This document shows, in pieces, positions 20,622 to 32,575 of a stretch of DNA of 47,034 nt (position 1 is its first letter; each line of letters starts with the position of its first letter). This stretch comes from Priapulus caudatus (lineage: Eukaryota; Priapulida; Priapulimorpha; Priapulimorphida; Priapulidae). A model generated the notes under the pieces. The model worked only from the letters and a program-made list of their open reading frames with translations. It was not told the DNA's origin and did no database searches. The stretch lies in assembly GCF_000485595.1 (NCBI RefSeq), contig NW_014577179.1, forward strand, positions 291,955 to 338,988. Reading direction: 5' to 3'. The translations under genes were made by a program, and so were the position numbers.

Positions 20622-23600
20622 CTAATGGGAAGCGGACGCGCAGGAGTGTGCAGGGAAAGCAGCGATCGCCCCAGCGAACAGTCCCGCGCACAAGAAGCGC
20701 GTAGAGCGTTGTCAACACATCACTGCCAACAGATCGATCAGCACACCTGTCGTAAGTCCTGCACCGCACACGTGCCGCCGCGACGATAGCCGCGTGAGAG
20801 GCATTAAAAAAAAATTTAAAGTTGATTCACGTGATGACAGGAGAAGGCTTCACTTGCGCGTCACCGCAAGACAGATGCCCATCATGGCCAAACATCACCG
20901 GTCGACGTGCTCTCCCGCTAGAGCGTTCTTACGGGCGTCGAAATTAAAATTGTGACACAGGGGAAGTGTTTGTGTTCGCTTGCGTGTCACCGAAAATTGG
21001 TGGTCGTCGCGGCAAACTTTGCCCGTGAGAGTGGGGTTATCGAGCCCACTTACATATAAAAAGTGTGATAATCATAAAATGTACACAAGGTTGCATTACA
21101 GGAAAAGGCGCATTAGGAAAGTCTAAAAGGGTCGTGTCTTAAAATTCAATCATAAAATAAAATGAAATATAACTTAAATTACTCATACAACTAACTAAAA
21201 TAACTCTATTGCGCTGAAATTATTTCCAAATAAATTCTTTAATCCTGCAAACGTCGTAACTACAAATTGACGTCTTTCTACACCCACGGTGGTCACAGAA
21301 CAGAACGTCATCTAACATTTCGGCAACATCTCACGCATCATCGGCGGCCATGTTTTGACAGGATCGTCGGGGTCGTTCCGGCATCGCGTCCGTCGCGCTG
21401 CTGAGCGGCGAGCCGGCGACGGTGATGCGTCGCTTCACAACCCGTTCGACGACGCGCGCGATGACGGCAGCCGCGGCCGCGGCGGCACAGAGCCTCGGCA
21501 CGCCCCTGCTGAGCGTCAGCGTCCAGCAGGGATACCCCATCGTGCAGTCGCCGATGTCAGTGATGATGCAGCACAAGCCACTGTCAACCTCGTTCCGGTG
21601 GGTGTCGGCTTCCTGTTCGATTCGTATTGCAGGATGTTTGTTTGTGCAGAAGAGAAAAATGGGTGGTAGTCTGTGTGCGTGCACGTGTGCATGTAGGGCA
21701 CGCGCATGTGTGTGCGTGTGTGTAGTGTGTATGTGTGAGTATTGTGTGTGCACCATGTGTGTGTGTGCGCGTGCTTGTGTGCCTGTGTGTGCCTGTGTGG
21801 CACTTGTGTGTGCGTGCGTATGTGCTTGAGTGTGTGTACGTGGCGTTCATGCCTGTGTGTTTCTAATAAGGCACCGTTTACAATTACCAATATCCCAAGC
21901 ATTCTTCCTGACCCTCTCTCTTTCCACACCGTATGCAGAACGACAATGTTGATATTGCAGATTTCACACAAAAGTCTACATTCATTATATCTCTAAAAGT
22001 GTACAAAAGCCATTGATTGCCCCCTTCCCAAGCGTAAGGTTTATATACTTGCAGTAATGTTGATCATGTGAGAATGGCTTTCCCCCTAATGCAAGTCTTG
22101 TAAACTTTATAATTGCGTTAGGGGTGCGCGCAGATCCAACTTTAAGTTCTGGCCGGAACCGGAACCGGCCGGAACTGGAAAAAAGTTCTGGCCGAACTAC
22201 CTGGCCGGAACCGGAAACTTTAGCTGGCCAATAAACCTGACAGTTTTGGCCCAGTATTGCGCAAACTCACTCGATCTGAACGAAATATTCATTAGCAGGA
22301 ACATCACTTAGGCGGTAGGACAAATGCTCAAATTTTTAATTACAGGATGGTTGTTACTGTTAGGTGTATGAATCAGCTGCTTGTTAGTGCATAATTTGCA
22401 TAATTCTGGCATCTTATTCAAGAGCGAATTCTATGGCAAACACCTGCATGTTGCAGTATCCCTGGTATTTAGTCTATTATTTCAACTAACCGGACAGATG
22501 TGATTCCTGTGGCTCTTAAGAGTATTTGATTTGAAAGAAAATCTTATGAATCACCTAACATCAGTTAGGTTCAGTTCAGTTAGTTAGCCAATGTTCAAGT
22601 GGCAAGCGTTTTTTGGGCAGAAAAGTGGGAAGTTGTTAACACTGATATTGTCAGCAAGTTGACTCTATTGACTATCAACTACATTCTGTGACTTAATCTT
22701 TTGATTTTGATTGAGGCTTGTAGCAGAAAAAATGAAATTAGGAAAAGCTTCCGGTTCCAGCCGACTGTTTCTGAAGGGTTCCGGCCGGAACCGGGACTCT
22801 GAAAATTGGGGATCCAGCCGGGATCCAATTTCCGGTGCACCCCTTGGCGCAAGTCGGATTGTAACCCAATATATCACCTGTCAAAGGCATATCCGCGAGT
22901 TAAGCCGGACATTATTCTAAAACTGGAGCATGCTGCTATTTTTCTGCAGCGGTGTTAGCGGTAGTGCACTGATAAGCCTGTTCAGCAGGCCAGCCCTCAC
23001 AGCCTTTTCCATTTGTCCGTGTGTGTTTTGGCAATCTGAGAAGAGGTGGTTGAAATCGGACAAAGCACTAAGGTGTGGCCAGCATGACTAATATTGCATG
23101 TGGATGTACCAGCAAACACCTGACTGCCTCACAATTCTGCTACCCTCTGTGACACAACACTATGTGCGTGTTGACACAGTGATCATAGTTTGCTAACGAC
23201 CTTACCTGACACTTTTAGTTGCTCTAGTGGAGAGCGAACTAGGAACTAGGCCTATATATCGAGTAGTAATGTACAGCTAGACATCAGTGTTGCACAGGCC
23301 TAGGCATTCTGTCTGCATGATTACTTGTGTTTGCTCCTAGCCTAGCTTGTAGTAACCTAATGCACAGTCTTGTAAGCTCACACGTATTTTATGCTGGAAA
23401 GATGACATACAGACCAATTAGATAATGCCTGAATTTGTCGCGTAGATTGTTATTAGTGTGGTATGTGTACGTCTAAGCTGATAAACATGACGTGTCTAAA
23501 TGCATTGCGAGCATGTCGAAAAACGACCATCGCATCTCTGCACGTTCGTGCATGTACATTGCACTTGCAACGTTGCTTTTGCCATGGAGTGCATGCAGTC

Positions 23601-24130
23601 AAAAGTCACAATTGTCGCACGATTGTAGTCCCGATTGCACAGAACGTAGCCATTTCGGCCTGTCGTGTGCGTACGTGCAAAACGCGTGTGTCCGCGCGAT
23701 GACGTTGCTCGACTAATACAATTAATCCTCGTTAATGACGACTAATTGATCGTCGCGCGACACGACATTCACTTTCCGTTCTCCATTCCATTCTCCATTC
23801 TCCATTGTAAAAGTCCCACGTTTTTACACGTTTTTTTCTCCGTTCTCGTCTCGGCAGGTAAAGTCTACCCGCCGAATCAGCCGATGATCTTCAACCCGCA
23901 AAATCGACACGCGCCGCCCATCTACCCGTGCGGAATCTGCCCACAAGGAGGTGCACGACAACGACCAGGCAATACTCCGCAGAGTGGCTGCAACTTCTGT
24001 GTTCCACCGGCGTGTGCACGGGTCTGACGGAGGGCGCCTACTACATGCTCACAGCCGCGAGGTGTACGCCGAGTGGTGTGCGACAAGTGCCTCGCGACCA
24101 AGACATTCCGCTCGTGAAGGTCAGCCCTGA
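20622..24130 (+). pseudogene. pygo: pygopus, copy B, reading frame broken by indels
   Basis: Equivalents of the three copy A exons lie at 20622-20751, 21362-21597 and 23858-24130, with the same GTAAGT and GTGGGT donors and CAG acceptors. Each exon has net frame-changing indels: the GEAD codons lose a base, the NPFDD exon shifts before and after the motif, and the PHD exon is shifted between CGIC and CESGC. Because introns and transposons nearby are damaged at a similar density, consensus error is more likely than a true pseudogene. Confidence 0.7.
22119..22845. mobile_element. hAT-like element, copy B
   Basis: Counterpart of 9744-10461, with ends TTAGGGGTGCGCGC and GGTGCACCCCTT and the same GGCCGGAACC clusters. 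Confidence 0.55.
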
Positions 24131-24547
24131 GAGCGCTCCGTGAGAGAGAGATCTCGGTTTGAACGGATATCGTTAGGAGTTTCCCCGCCGATTGTTGGAC
24201 GAACCGTCGCTGGTCGACTGATTTTCGGGTCCGTCGGGCGGCGGTCGTAGCGATTGTTAACTGTCGCGATACTGCTGTGTAAACCACGGCAAGTGTCAAC
24301 TGTCACGATACCACTGTGTTGAGCCGTGCAAGTGCGTCACTGTTTGAAGTCTCAATTTTCAAGCGTCAAATAACGTCTGCCAAGTCGTTAACTGTTGCGA
24401 ATCATAAACTATTGCAAACGTCAACTGTCGCGTCACCCGTAGCGTCAACCGTCAATATAGACTGATATATCGCGATATCTGACATTTTGCCGATCTTCGA
24501 CTCTAAACCTACGGCCGGCCGGCAGCCCAGCGCCGTCACCGTTGACG

Positions 24548-26130
24548 ATGGAAGCCGCGGCGGCGGCGGCGCAGGCGAGGATGCCACCACGCAGGCCGAC
24601 ACTGCCCGCGCGACACTTTCCCGCGTTGGGGCCGAACGAGGGCAGCGCATTCACTCGCTACCTGCGCGATTGACGACCGGCTCGCGCGGCGCCCCTGGCG
24701 GTTGCGCGCCGTCGACGACGACGACGACGAGCATCAGCAAATGGAGCAGCGGGACGCGCGGATCGCGCTGCGCCTCCAGGTGGCGCTGCAGCAGGAGGAG
24801 ACGCAGCGACAGCGCAGCATCGAGGACGCCGACCAGAAGCTCGCGCGCCGCCTCCAGGAGAAGGAGCAGCGTCGCTACGGACCGCGCACGCTAGGAGCGG
24901 GCAAGCAGCAGCGCAGAGCCGGGGCGAGGAAGCAGGGCAGCAGCAGCAGCAGAGCACGGCGCCAGCATCCGCAGATAGGAGGAGGAAAAAGAGACGACGT
25001 CGGAGAGACGCGCTGCCGAACTTTTGTCGCCGTCTCGTGCGACGACCAGCTGAACGCTCTACTCGACCAGGTGGCGCTGGAGGACGCCTCGCCGCCGCAG
25101 CCCGGCAGCGAACGCGACCGCCGCGACGCGTCCTCGGAGGCGCCACCGTCGCACGAGCGGGGCGACGCCGACTGGCGTGGCAGCTGCAGCGGCCGGGAGC
25201 GGTGGAGAGCGCGGGGGGTCACGACGAGGTCGATGTGTCGCGACCTCGCGCTCGCGCGCGAGCCATGCAGCGGGAGGTGGAGCGACGCGCGCGGGTTTCG
25301 TCGCACGCCAGCCGCGGCACGACGCAGACGCGCAGCGCGCGCCGCGACGGCAAGAAGACGGCCCGTGCGCGCGCACGGAGCGCCCCCTGGCGGAACCCCA
25401 GGCCGGCAGGGGCACGAAGACGCGGCGCGGGGAGAGGGCGCCACCGCCGCCTCCGCCCGCCGACGTGGAGGATCCACCGACGCCGCGCGCCCGCGACGTT
25501 AATAAGACGTCGGCCGTGGCGGAGCGCCCCGTGGCGGAACCCTTGCGCGGCAGACAAGCGTCCGGCGATTCGCGGGGCAAGACGCGAGGCGGTGCGGATT
25601 CCCCGACGCCGCGCTATCCGCCAGGTGGCCACGAGTCGATCGACGTCCCGCCGCCAGCCGCGAGGGAGGAGGAGGGCGCTGGCGTGGCTGCAGGGCGTGC
25701 GCGGGAGGAGGGCACCAGCACAGTGGCGGGGCGTGCGCGGGACGAGGCGGCGGCGGCGGAGCGTCGCGTGACGGACACGCTGCTCTCGGGCCACGTGAAC
25801 ATCGCCGCGGCGATCGACCCGACGTACCGCCGGCCCGCCGACGACGAACGGCCGTTGCCGGCGGCGTCGACGCGTCCCGACCTCGTGGCGCAGTACAACG
25901 GGTACACGCTCGCGGACCGAGCGAAACTGCCGGCGACGGCAGCGGCGTGCGCGGGCGGCGGCGAGGACGGCTACTACTACGACTGCGACGAAGAGCAGGA
26001 GGCGCCACCGTACATGCCGTTTGCGCGGCGCCCCCTGGCGGTGGTGGCGGCGGAGAGGAAGCGGCATTCGTCGGGGAAGGGCCGACGCGGGGAGCAGCGG
26101 GATAGAGATGGACAGTGCAAGCAGCAGTGA
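24548..26130 (+). CDS. CCDC50/Ymer-like protein, copy B, extends to a stop but frameshifted
   Basis: The ATG matches copy A. Indels shift the frame between the ATG and the Asp run, again near 25210 (before DEVDVSRPRARARAMQREVE) and near 25375. From about 25380 to TGA at 26128-26130 one frame is open and carries DPTYRRPADDERPLP, AQYNGYTLADRAKLP, GYYYDCDEEQEAPPYMPF and a basic tail. The repaired length would be about 520 residues, near the long form of CCDC50. The peptide RP(L/V)A occurs four times (in RRPLAV and ERPLAE contexts). Copy A lacks everything after 12688. Confidence 0.5.
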
Positions 26131-27570
26131 GCGAGCGAGCTTCGAAAAATTGCCCGCGCGCGTCGTTGACACGGCGGACAGTGTAGACGTGCGACGCTGT
26201 ATTGTCTGATCAGTGTGTGTGTCTATGTGTATATATATGTATTATATATATGTGTGTGCCATTTCGGTGCTTCTAGCCTTGTATCATAGTTTATATTTTT
26301 AATGATTACGCTTGTGTAGAACGTGACTGGCGGCGGTGATGCGCCGAGTAAGATGTTTTAGATGTTCACGTGTAACAAATTACCGTTAACAGACTGTTTA
26401 CAGTCTCAGGTTACAGTCATGGGGATTTTTTCTCCATGAGTTATTTCCAAGTGATCGGGAATGCTTACCAGAATCAAATCGGTTGTATATGTCAGGTGTG
26501 GTCGTGTCGCCAGTGAGAGCGTGAAGTGTAAGAAGTGAGTCGCGCGTGCTAGATTTTAATCAGTTTTTAAAAAGTTAGTTGATTCGAACCATTTTACAAA
26601 CGTTTGATGATCTATTACCCAGTTTTAAGAGGGTAGAGTTGATAATTCGTACTATTGGAAATATCCAACCTCTGGCAAACAAATGAGCATGCGTAGATAA
26701 CGAGCGTCGCAAGCGATCGCAGTTCATGTATTTATTACGCATTTTACCGTAAAAAACAATGGTGTTGCGTTGTATATATCTTTTCTGTTTATGTGACCAG
26801 ACGACCACAATTCATGATCTCACGAATTTGCAATGAAATGTTTGCCTAATGTGTTGCAATTCTCTACTAGCCGTCATCGCAATTAGGGCATTTGAGAATC
26901 CGTTGCAATTAGGAATTGCAATTAGGACATTCAGAGAGAATCCGTGCTTTCATCATAGTGTAATGATCATACAGACGCATGTATCAGGTTAGTGGCGAGT
27001 GTGTGTCATAATATTGATACTGTATATTTTGAAAAAGAGCTTCTTACTCGCCTCAAGAAAGTAATTATCTTCTATACGAAGAGAAGCGAATCGAGCAAAT
27101 ATTTGCAACTGCAAATTTTAATTTATTAAAGCTAGTAGAGAGACGTGTCATCGGGAACGACTCTCACAGTCAAACACTGATTTATTTCATTAACACTCAT
27201 TTTATTTCATTAGGCAGTTGTAAGCTGCCCTGGAGGCATCTGTGCGTTGTGAAGGCGCTGTCTATCCGTGATTTGCGCAAGCACTTATTTTCCCATCATC
27301 TCGTAGCGATCATGATTCACACTTTCGTTCAATCACGTTTCGTCAGTCAGTCAAAGCATTGTTTATCCGTGCCAACCGTAATACCAAGAGTTAATAGTAC
27401 ACGTATTTATTGGTAATATGCATTGAGTGATGTTTAAGTTTGATGCCAAGTACGTTTTACTAGTTGAAATAATGTAACCCAACAGATCTAGAGTAGGGGA
27501 CCTTGCTTCGGACTATCTGAGTAGACACTACCTACTCTGTCGGGTTCCATTATTGTATATTATGTTATAT
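26131..27570. other. Gene-free interval downstream of CCDC50-like exon
   Basis: Probably begins as 3' UTR. It contains a GT/AT microsatellite near 26215-26255 and an imperfect direct repeat near 26880-26945 (GCAATTAGGRCATT, AGAGAATCCGT). No gene is recognised. Confidence 0.5.
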
Positions 27571-27607
27571 CAAGAGCGTATTAAGAATGGTTCTTTATAC
27601 GCTCTTG
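27571..27607. other. 37-nt near-perfect hairpin
   Basis: CAAGAGCGTAT pairs with ATACGCTCTTG. Inside a T-T mismatch, AAGAA pairs with TTCTT around a TGG loop. Too short for a canonical pre-miRNA. No histone-type stem-loop sequence is seen. Confidence 0.65.
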
Positions 27608-27682
27608 GTTACATATAGCATGCTGGTTGTGCCGCGAGCATTGACGCGCCTGTATTATCCAACCCCACGAGTATATATGCGA

Positions 27683-27694
27683 CGTGTGTTTGTG

Positions 27695-27738
<44 letters not shown>

Positions 27739-27740
27739 TG

Positions 27741-27772
<32 letters not shown>

Positions 27773-27800
27773 TGTTCGGGCATGCGTGCGTGTGTGGGCG
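27683..27800. repeat. GTGC microsatellite
   Basis: About 25 near-perfect GTGC/GCGT tetramers. The alternating purine-pyrimidine sequence leaves all frames open. Confidence 0.9.
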
Positions 27801-28501
27801 GGTCGGGTGAGCGAATTTGGTCAAAAAAGTGGGAAAACGGGCAGCTTTCACGCTATACTTCCTATGCCGTTTTCCAGGTGAATTACCAGGAAATGATTGT
27901 GTTCTTTTGTTTTTGTGGACTTTTAGTGGATCGATCGGAACAAAAGCCGTAACGCGCTGTGGGTGGGCATTTAAAATGGGCAGTTAATCAAATTTTAAAT
28001 TCACTTCGTACTGGCACGCGCGCGCAGGTTTGTCGCGCATGCGCATGCGGTTACTCACGGTCACTTAATAGTTATCGTTGCGGATTTAATCGTGTCATCG
28101 GTCTACAGTCGCTATCAAGCAAGTGTTATTTGCATTTCGATATCGACTTATTCCCCGTATGCGTTTAATGTAGGCCTATGGATGCGGCTACTTTGGTCGT
28201 GATTGTTTATCCACTGCTTAGAACGTAAACAACGGATGTGCAGGATCTTAGCGCAATGTTAGCTTGGTATTGCACTATATAGGATCTAACTGTGCTTATT
28301 CGGTGGCATAAGTCGCGCAGTACCGCTCTATCTCTTGGTAATGGGGGGGGGGGGGGGTTGATCACGTGTTCGTAGGATGCACTAGTATGGTAGCGGTTTG
28401 CCGGTGTCGGTTTGCCGGTGTATGGACAGCGAGTCCCTTCCGCCGCCCCTCTGTCGGTTACCTCTTTTCCGCTATGTGGTCCAGGTAAATCCGTAACGCA
28501 G

Positions 28502-28537
<36 letters not shown>

Positions 28538-28980
28538 ACGTGCGTGTGTGCGCGTGGGTGTTGTGCGCGCGCGTTTCTGTATGTGTGTATTCGTGTGCGT
28601 TTCAATTCACACTAATGCATCGGGCACGGCACGGCTGGATTATATCCTTGCTCTCTGTATCCCTCTAAAGCCACATGCAGCGCCACCAAAACCACGAGCT
28701 GGGCTTGAACCAAAATGCTAGGCTTTCGTTTGGAGATTCACGGCGGCCAGCATTCACGGCAGATGCATCGCCCCGCTACGCGTTTGATCGGCGTTTGTTC
28801 GGCACGTTCAAACGACGTGAAAGCCGATTTGCTATCGAAATGTTGCCGACACGTCCTGCGACGTCGCTGATAGAGAATCCGCTCGATTGTCGGCCGTAAC
28901 GTTCTATTCCGACTAGTTTCTCAGCGGAGCACGGAATGCGATCGCATTAATAACTCATCTGGCTACGGTCTAGGTCTAGC
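27801..28980. other. Gene-free interval with homopolymer and GT repeat
   Basis: Includes a run of 15 G at 28343-28357 and a GT microsatellite near 28504-28570. No gene is recognised. Confidence 0.5.
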
Positions 28981-29005
28981 TATGTAGAATAACAGGCCTG
29001 CATGT

Positions 29006-29055
29006 GTTATATATATTATATATAATATATTATATATATATTTATTTATTTTATA

Positions 29056-29087
<32 letters not shown>

Positions 29088-29130
29088 TCTATATATATTT
29101 ATATATTTATATTATATATATATTGGCAGA
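29006..29130. repeat. AT microsatellite
   Basis: TATA-type runs, irregular, just upstream of the large inverted repeat. Confidence 0.85.
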
Positions 29131-29214
29131 CTGTTCAGGAGTAAATAATTACAAACACCAATAATCAACGTCATACACATTTTTGTGATAATTTACTCAT
29201 AATATATATATATA

Positions 29215-29250
29215 TATATCAGGAGTAGATAATTATCTACTCCTGATATA
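29215..29250. repeat. Perfect 36-bp palindrome
   Basis: The half-site TATATCAGGAGTAGATAA is followed directly by its reverse complement with no loop, centred at 29232.5. A related CAGGAGTAAATAATTA lies about 85 bp upstream with a rough inverse near 29190-29203. Confidence 0.9.
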
Positions 29251-29379
29251 CATGTGTATACGTATAGCATGTATGATGTACACAGCTCTGTGCTTATGTG
29301 TTCGTTCTGCCATAGGCTAGCGTCTGCTACCTGCCATGTATAGGTTATTCGTATGCGTGTAGCACGTATCGATGCATGT

Positions 29380-30835
29380 TCATATTAGTCTACTAGCCAG
29401 CCTAGTGAACTCAGAATGTCGAGTACTATAAGGTTTTATGTTGGAATGCAATATACAGGTCATAAGGACTCAGAAATGGCCGGATGCTACTTTGCACATG
29501 TTAGCATTTTGCATATCGGCCTAATTAGCATATTAATTAGGTCAAATCACTGAAATCAAAATATCTTCCTTAGTAATGCACATAGAGACTTTATTCGTGT
29601 GTCTAGACCCATGTTTTTCGACACTAAGCAATTGATCTGACATGGATTCAAACCCCTACCATCCTTCGCACTGCTAGAAATCCAATTATGGTGCCATGCA
29701 TAATGAGGTAAACCGTAACTCACCATAACTCAGCAACTGTTGGAAGACAGAGACTTTGTTTTGATGTTTAGACCCATGTTCTTACCACCAAGGATTCATC
29801 GTCTATAGGACTATATTTTTAACAGTAATTATTATTATATATGAAAATGTTAAATATTACGATGCAGCTAGATCATGGAATACATAGATGAACACAACAC
29901 CAATCAAACTAGCATACTATTCGCCTTCGTCTTCATGGTTGTGATCATTCTCTCCCAGTCTCCAGATCATCTTCTCCTCTTCTGCTCTTCATATCCTTCT
30001 TCAGCATCATCTCGTTGTGTCCGGTGAGTTACAACACTCATTTCCTCCTTCACACACACCGTACAGTAGCAGGTACATGACAATCCATTTGCCTGCACAA
30101 CCACACTTCCTGCTGCAGGCATTCCCTCTGCTCGGCAGCTGCAGCTAAATGACGTCCATGGGTTTTTTTGGTGCGGTCGGTTCTTTTGACAGCACTGGTA
30201 CCGACTTTCATCATTTAGCAGTAAGCTTCCCATCCATAGTTAGTGATTTGACACCACCAGGAGGTCATGCGCTTGTCCGCGCCTTCCATTAGCATCATTT
30301 GGAGATGTGCTGCTCCGGATATGGATCCCAAGGTTGATGTCTGTTGGTGGAAGGGACTTCAGCGATGGAGGATTCTTTCGCTTGCGATAAATCTCGTACT
30401 GGAAGCATTCATTTGAGTGGGCTTTTCTTCTGGCCATATAAATGTAGGAAAGAAGGCTTTGCCAGTTGCCATCAGGTCACTGGTCAGTTGACATCGTTCT
30501 CTCCAAGAACTGAGTTTTAGTCCAGCTAATATCAGTCTGGTTGAGCACTTTCAGGGCGCAATTTCCCTTTCCCACTAGGATAGGAAACAGTGTCACAGCC
30601 CTGAGAGTGCGTGCATTCCACAATATTCCCTTGCATTTCTCCCGCAGCATTGGTGACAGTGGCATGATGTCAAAGCAGCGATCCATCCACTTCTCCATCT
30701 GAACATGGCATGATACGCCCATCCTTCCAGCACCAGTACAACGAGCAGCACGAATACATCTGTGTCATCACTAAAGGATGCGCACAGTCCGAGCTCCGGC
30801 CGATGCAGCACGAAGGCATGTAGCTGATGAGAGAT
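29380..30835 (-). repeat. Left arm of a 3.7-kb diverged inverted repeat
   Basis: Matches the inverse of about 31590-33105. Shared landmarks are TAGTCTACTAGCCA, ACTCAGAAAYKGCC, CAATTGCTTAGTGTC (inverse) and the coding relics. A 48-bp internal direct repeat (AGAGACTTTRTTYGTG ... AGACCCATGTT) occurs twice per arm. The arms are clearly diverged, so this is an old duplication and not an assembly echo. Confidence 0.75.
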
Positions 30836-31500
30836 ATGTCTGCTTCACATGATGCACAATTATATTATTCTACCAACCGAATGAACTTATTTCAATGAGT
30901 TATGCACAATACTGTTGGCTTGGCTCATAAGTTCAATGGTGCTACCAAGATCATGTGTGCAGATGTTGTGAGAGCTGCTGTTGTTGTTCTTGTTTTTCAT
31001 GATGGCATCACGACAGCTAGTGGATGAGTGTTCAGAGTCAGTTGATATGCAGTGGATCCTTCCCCGGCTCTCCTCTGCCTCTCGTGATCCTTGTGCACTG
31101 ATACTTCATGGCGATCAAAGATGACATAAGTGTCTGCCCTCTGTAGTGATGAGGCGTGATTTCAATTCCTTTCAGCAAGATCACTCACTGTACCGAGGAT
31201 GGCAAGACAATGTGGTAGGCAGTAGCTGAGAGGTGTCCGCACCAGACAGAGTGTGCGGGAGAGGGAGGGTTCGCTTATGATGACGCTACACGAGATGTTT
31301 ACTAGTAAGCTCGGACTTGTATTCCATTCTCGGATAGAATGCATATCGTCTCGATGAGTGACTGGAGGTAACAGGGCAGAGCTCATGATGCGAAGAGCAG
31401 CAGACAACTCAACGGTTCGCTCTTCTGTCGCACCAAGGCGGGCAGGAGACGGGGCGAATACCGTTTCGCAGTCATAGACAATTTTGTTTTTCATTTATAC
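29960..31500 (-). pseudogene. Decayed FEN1/PIN-like nuclease-family protein, long copy
   Basis: Read on the minus strand from 31500, successive frames give PPVTHRDDMHSIREW, then ADTYVIFDRHE (about 31110), SFSDDTDVFVLLV (about 30775), PLSPMLREKCKGIL with VGKGNCALKVL, then LPPTDINLGIHIR and a Cys-rich end. This order matches a widespread, uncharacterised family of high-copy proteins in cnidarian, mollusc and other genomes. That family has a 'TDVFVLL' acidic nuclease-like core, a 'GKGK' motif and a C-terminal CxCRxxGxxC-type region. At least four frame changes make it a relic. The link to FEN1/PIN nucleases is from motif memory. Confidence 0.6.
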
Positions 31501-31589
31501 TTTTGAATTTGTAGCAGCATTGAACTTGTGAGGGGCCCACGCCAGTATATGTGGCATCATGACCTGAAGCAGAGCATATCTCTCATCAG

Positions 31590-32575
31590 CTAGCATGCTT
31601 CGCTGCTGCATCGGCCGGAGGCTCGACTGTGGCGGCATCCTTAGTGATGACACAGAATGTAATTCGTGCTGCTCGTGTACATGCGTCGCTGGAAGGATGG
31701 CGTACTCATGCATCGTTGCAGATGGAGAAGTGGGTTGGATGCCGTGCTTGACATCAAAATCCACTGTCACAAGGCTCCGGGGCAGAAATGCAAGGGAATA
31801 TTGGAATGCACGGCACTCTGCAGGCTGTGACAGCTGTGTCGCTATCGCTAATGGAAAAGGGAAAGTGTCGCGCCTGAAAGTGGCTCACGCAGACTGTATA
31901 TTGCTGGACTAGACTGCAGTTCTTTGAGCGGACGACGTCAGCTTGACAGGTGACTCTGATGGCAACCTGAGGCAAGCCTTCTTCTCATTCATATGGCCAG
32001 AAAAAAAGGCACGTCAATGAATGCTTTGCAAGGTACGAGATTTTATGCAAGCGAAAGAAATCGCTCGCATCCGTGAAGTCCGCGTTCACAACGAGACATC
32101 AAGCCTGGATTGCATATGGAGAGCAGCATCTCCAAATGATGCTATGGAAGGCTGGCAGACAAGGCTGACCGCTCCTGCTGTCGCAAATCCTAACTATGGA
32201 TGGGAAGTTTACTGTAAATGATGAAGTGGTCGGCGCAGTGCTGTACAAAGAACCGCTACCGCACCTAAAAAACCTCATGGAGCTCATTCAGCTGCAGCTG
32301 GGCCGAGCAGAGGGGAATCGCCCGCAGCAGAAGTGTGGTTGTCGCAGCAATGGAATTGTCATGTACCTGTACTGTTGTGTGTGAAGGAGGAAATGAGTGT
32401 TGTATACTCACTGACAGCAACGAGATGATGCTGAAGAAGGATATAGAAGAGCAGAAGGAAGGAGAAGATGATCTGGAGACTGGAGAGAATGATCACAAAC
32501 AATGCAAGACGAAGGCGAATAGTGATGTAGTCTTGATGGTGTTGGGTGTTTCATCTATGTATTCATCGATCTAGC
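31590..32575 (+). pseudogene. Decayed nuclease-family protein, short inverted copy (C-terminal half)
   Basis: On the plus strand the frames give ILSDDTECNSCCSC, GRNAREYWNARHSAGCDS with NGKGKVSRLKV, then ANPNYGWEV, PHLKNLMELIQLQLGRAEG and CGCRSNGIVMYLYCC. The GWEV ... LMELI ... CxCR order is the C-terminal signature of the same family as 29960-31500. The N-terminal parts (HRDD, TYVIFDR) are absent, so this arm copied only the C-terminal half. Frameshifts separate the segments. Confidence 0.6.

Larger units (their letters stand above)
18063..25100 (+). repeat. Copy B of the pygopus/CCDC50-like locus, indel-rich
   Basis: Co-linear with 7540-12688. One-base insertions and deletions occur every few tens of bases in exons, introns and transposons alike. 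This pattern fits raw long-read consensus better than decay of a pseudogene. The indels fade beyond about 25400. Confidence 0.85.

Noticed and set aside
20622-24130. A second functional pygopus gene
   Set aside because: Every exon is frameshifted, and the indel density is similar in neighbouring noncoding DNA.
25059-26172. Antisense frames of 170-317 codons over the CCDC50-like exon
   Set aside because: High GC content removes stops on the minus strand. The sense strand has the coiled-coil and conserved-looking peptides.
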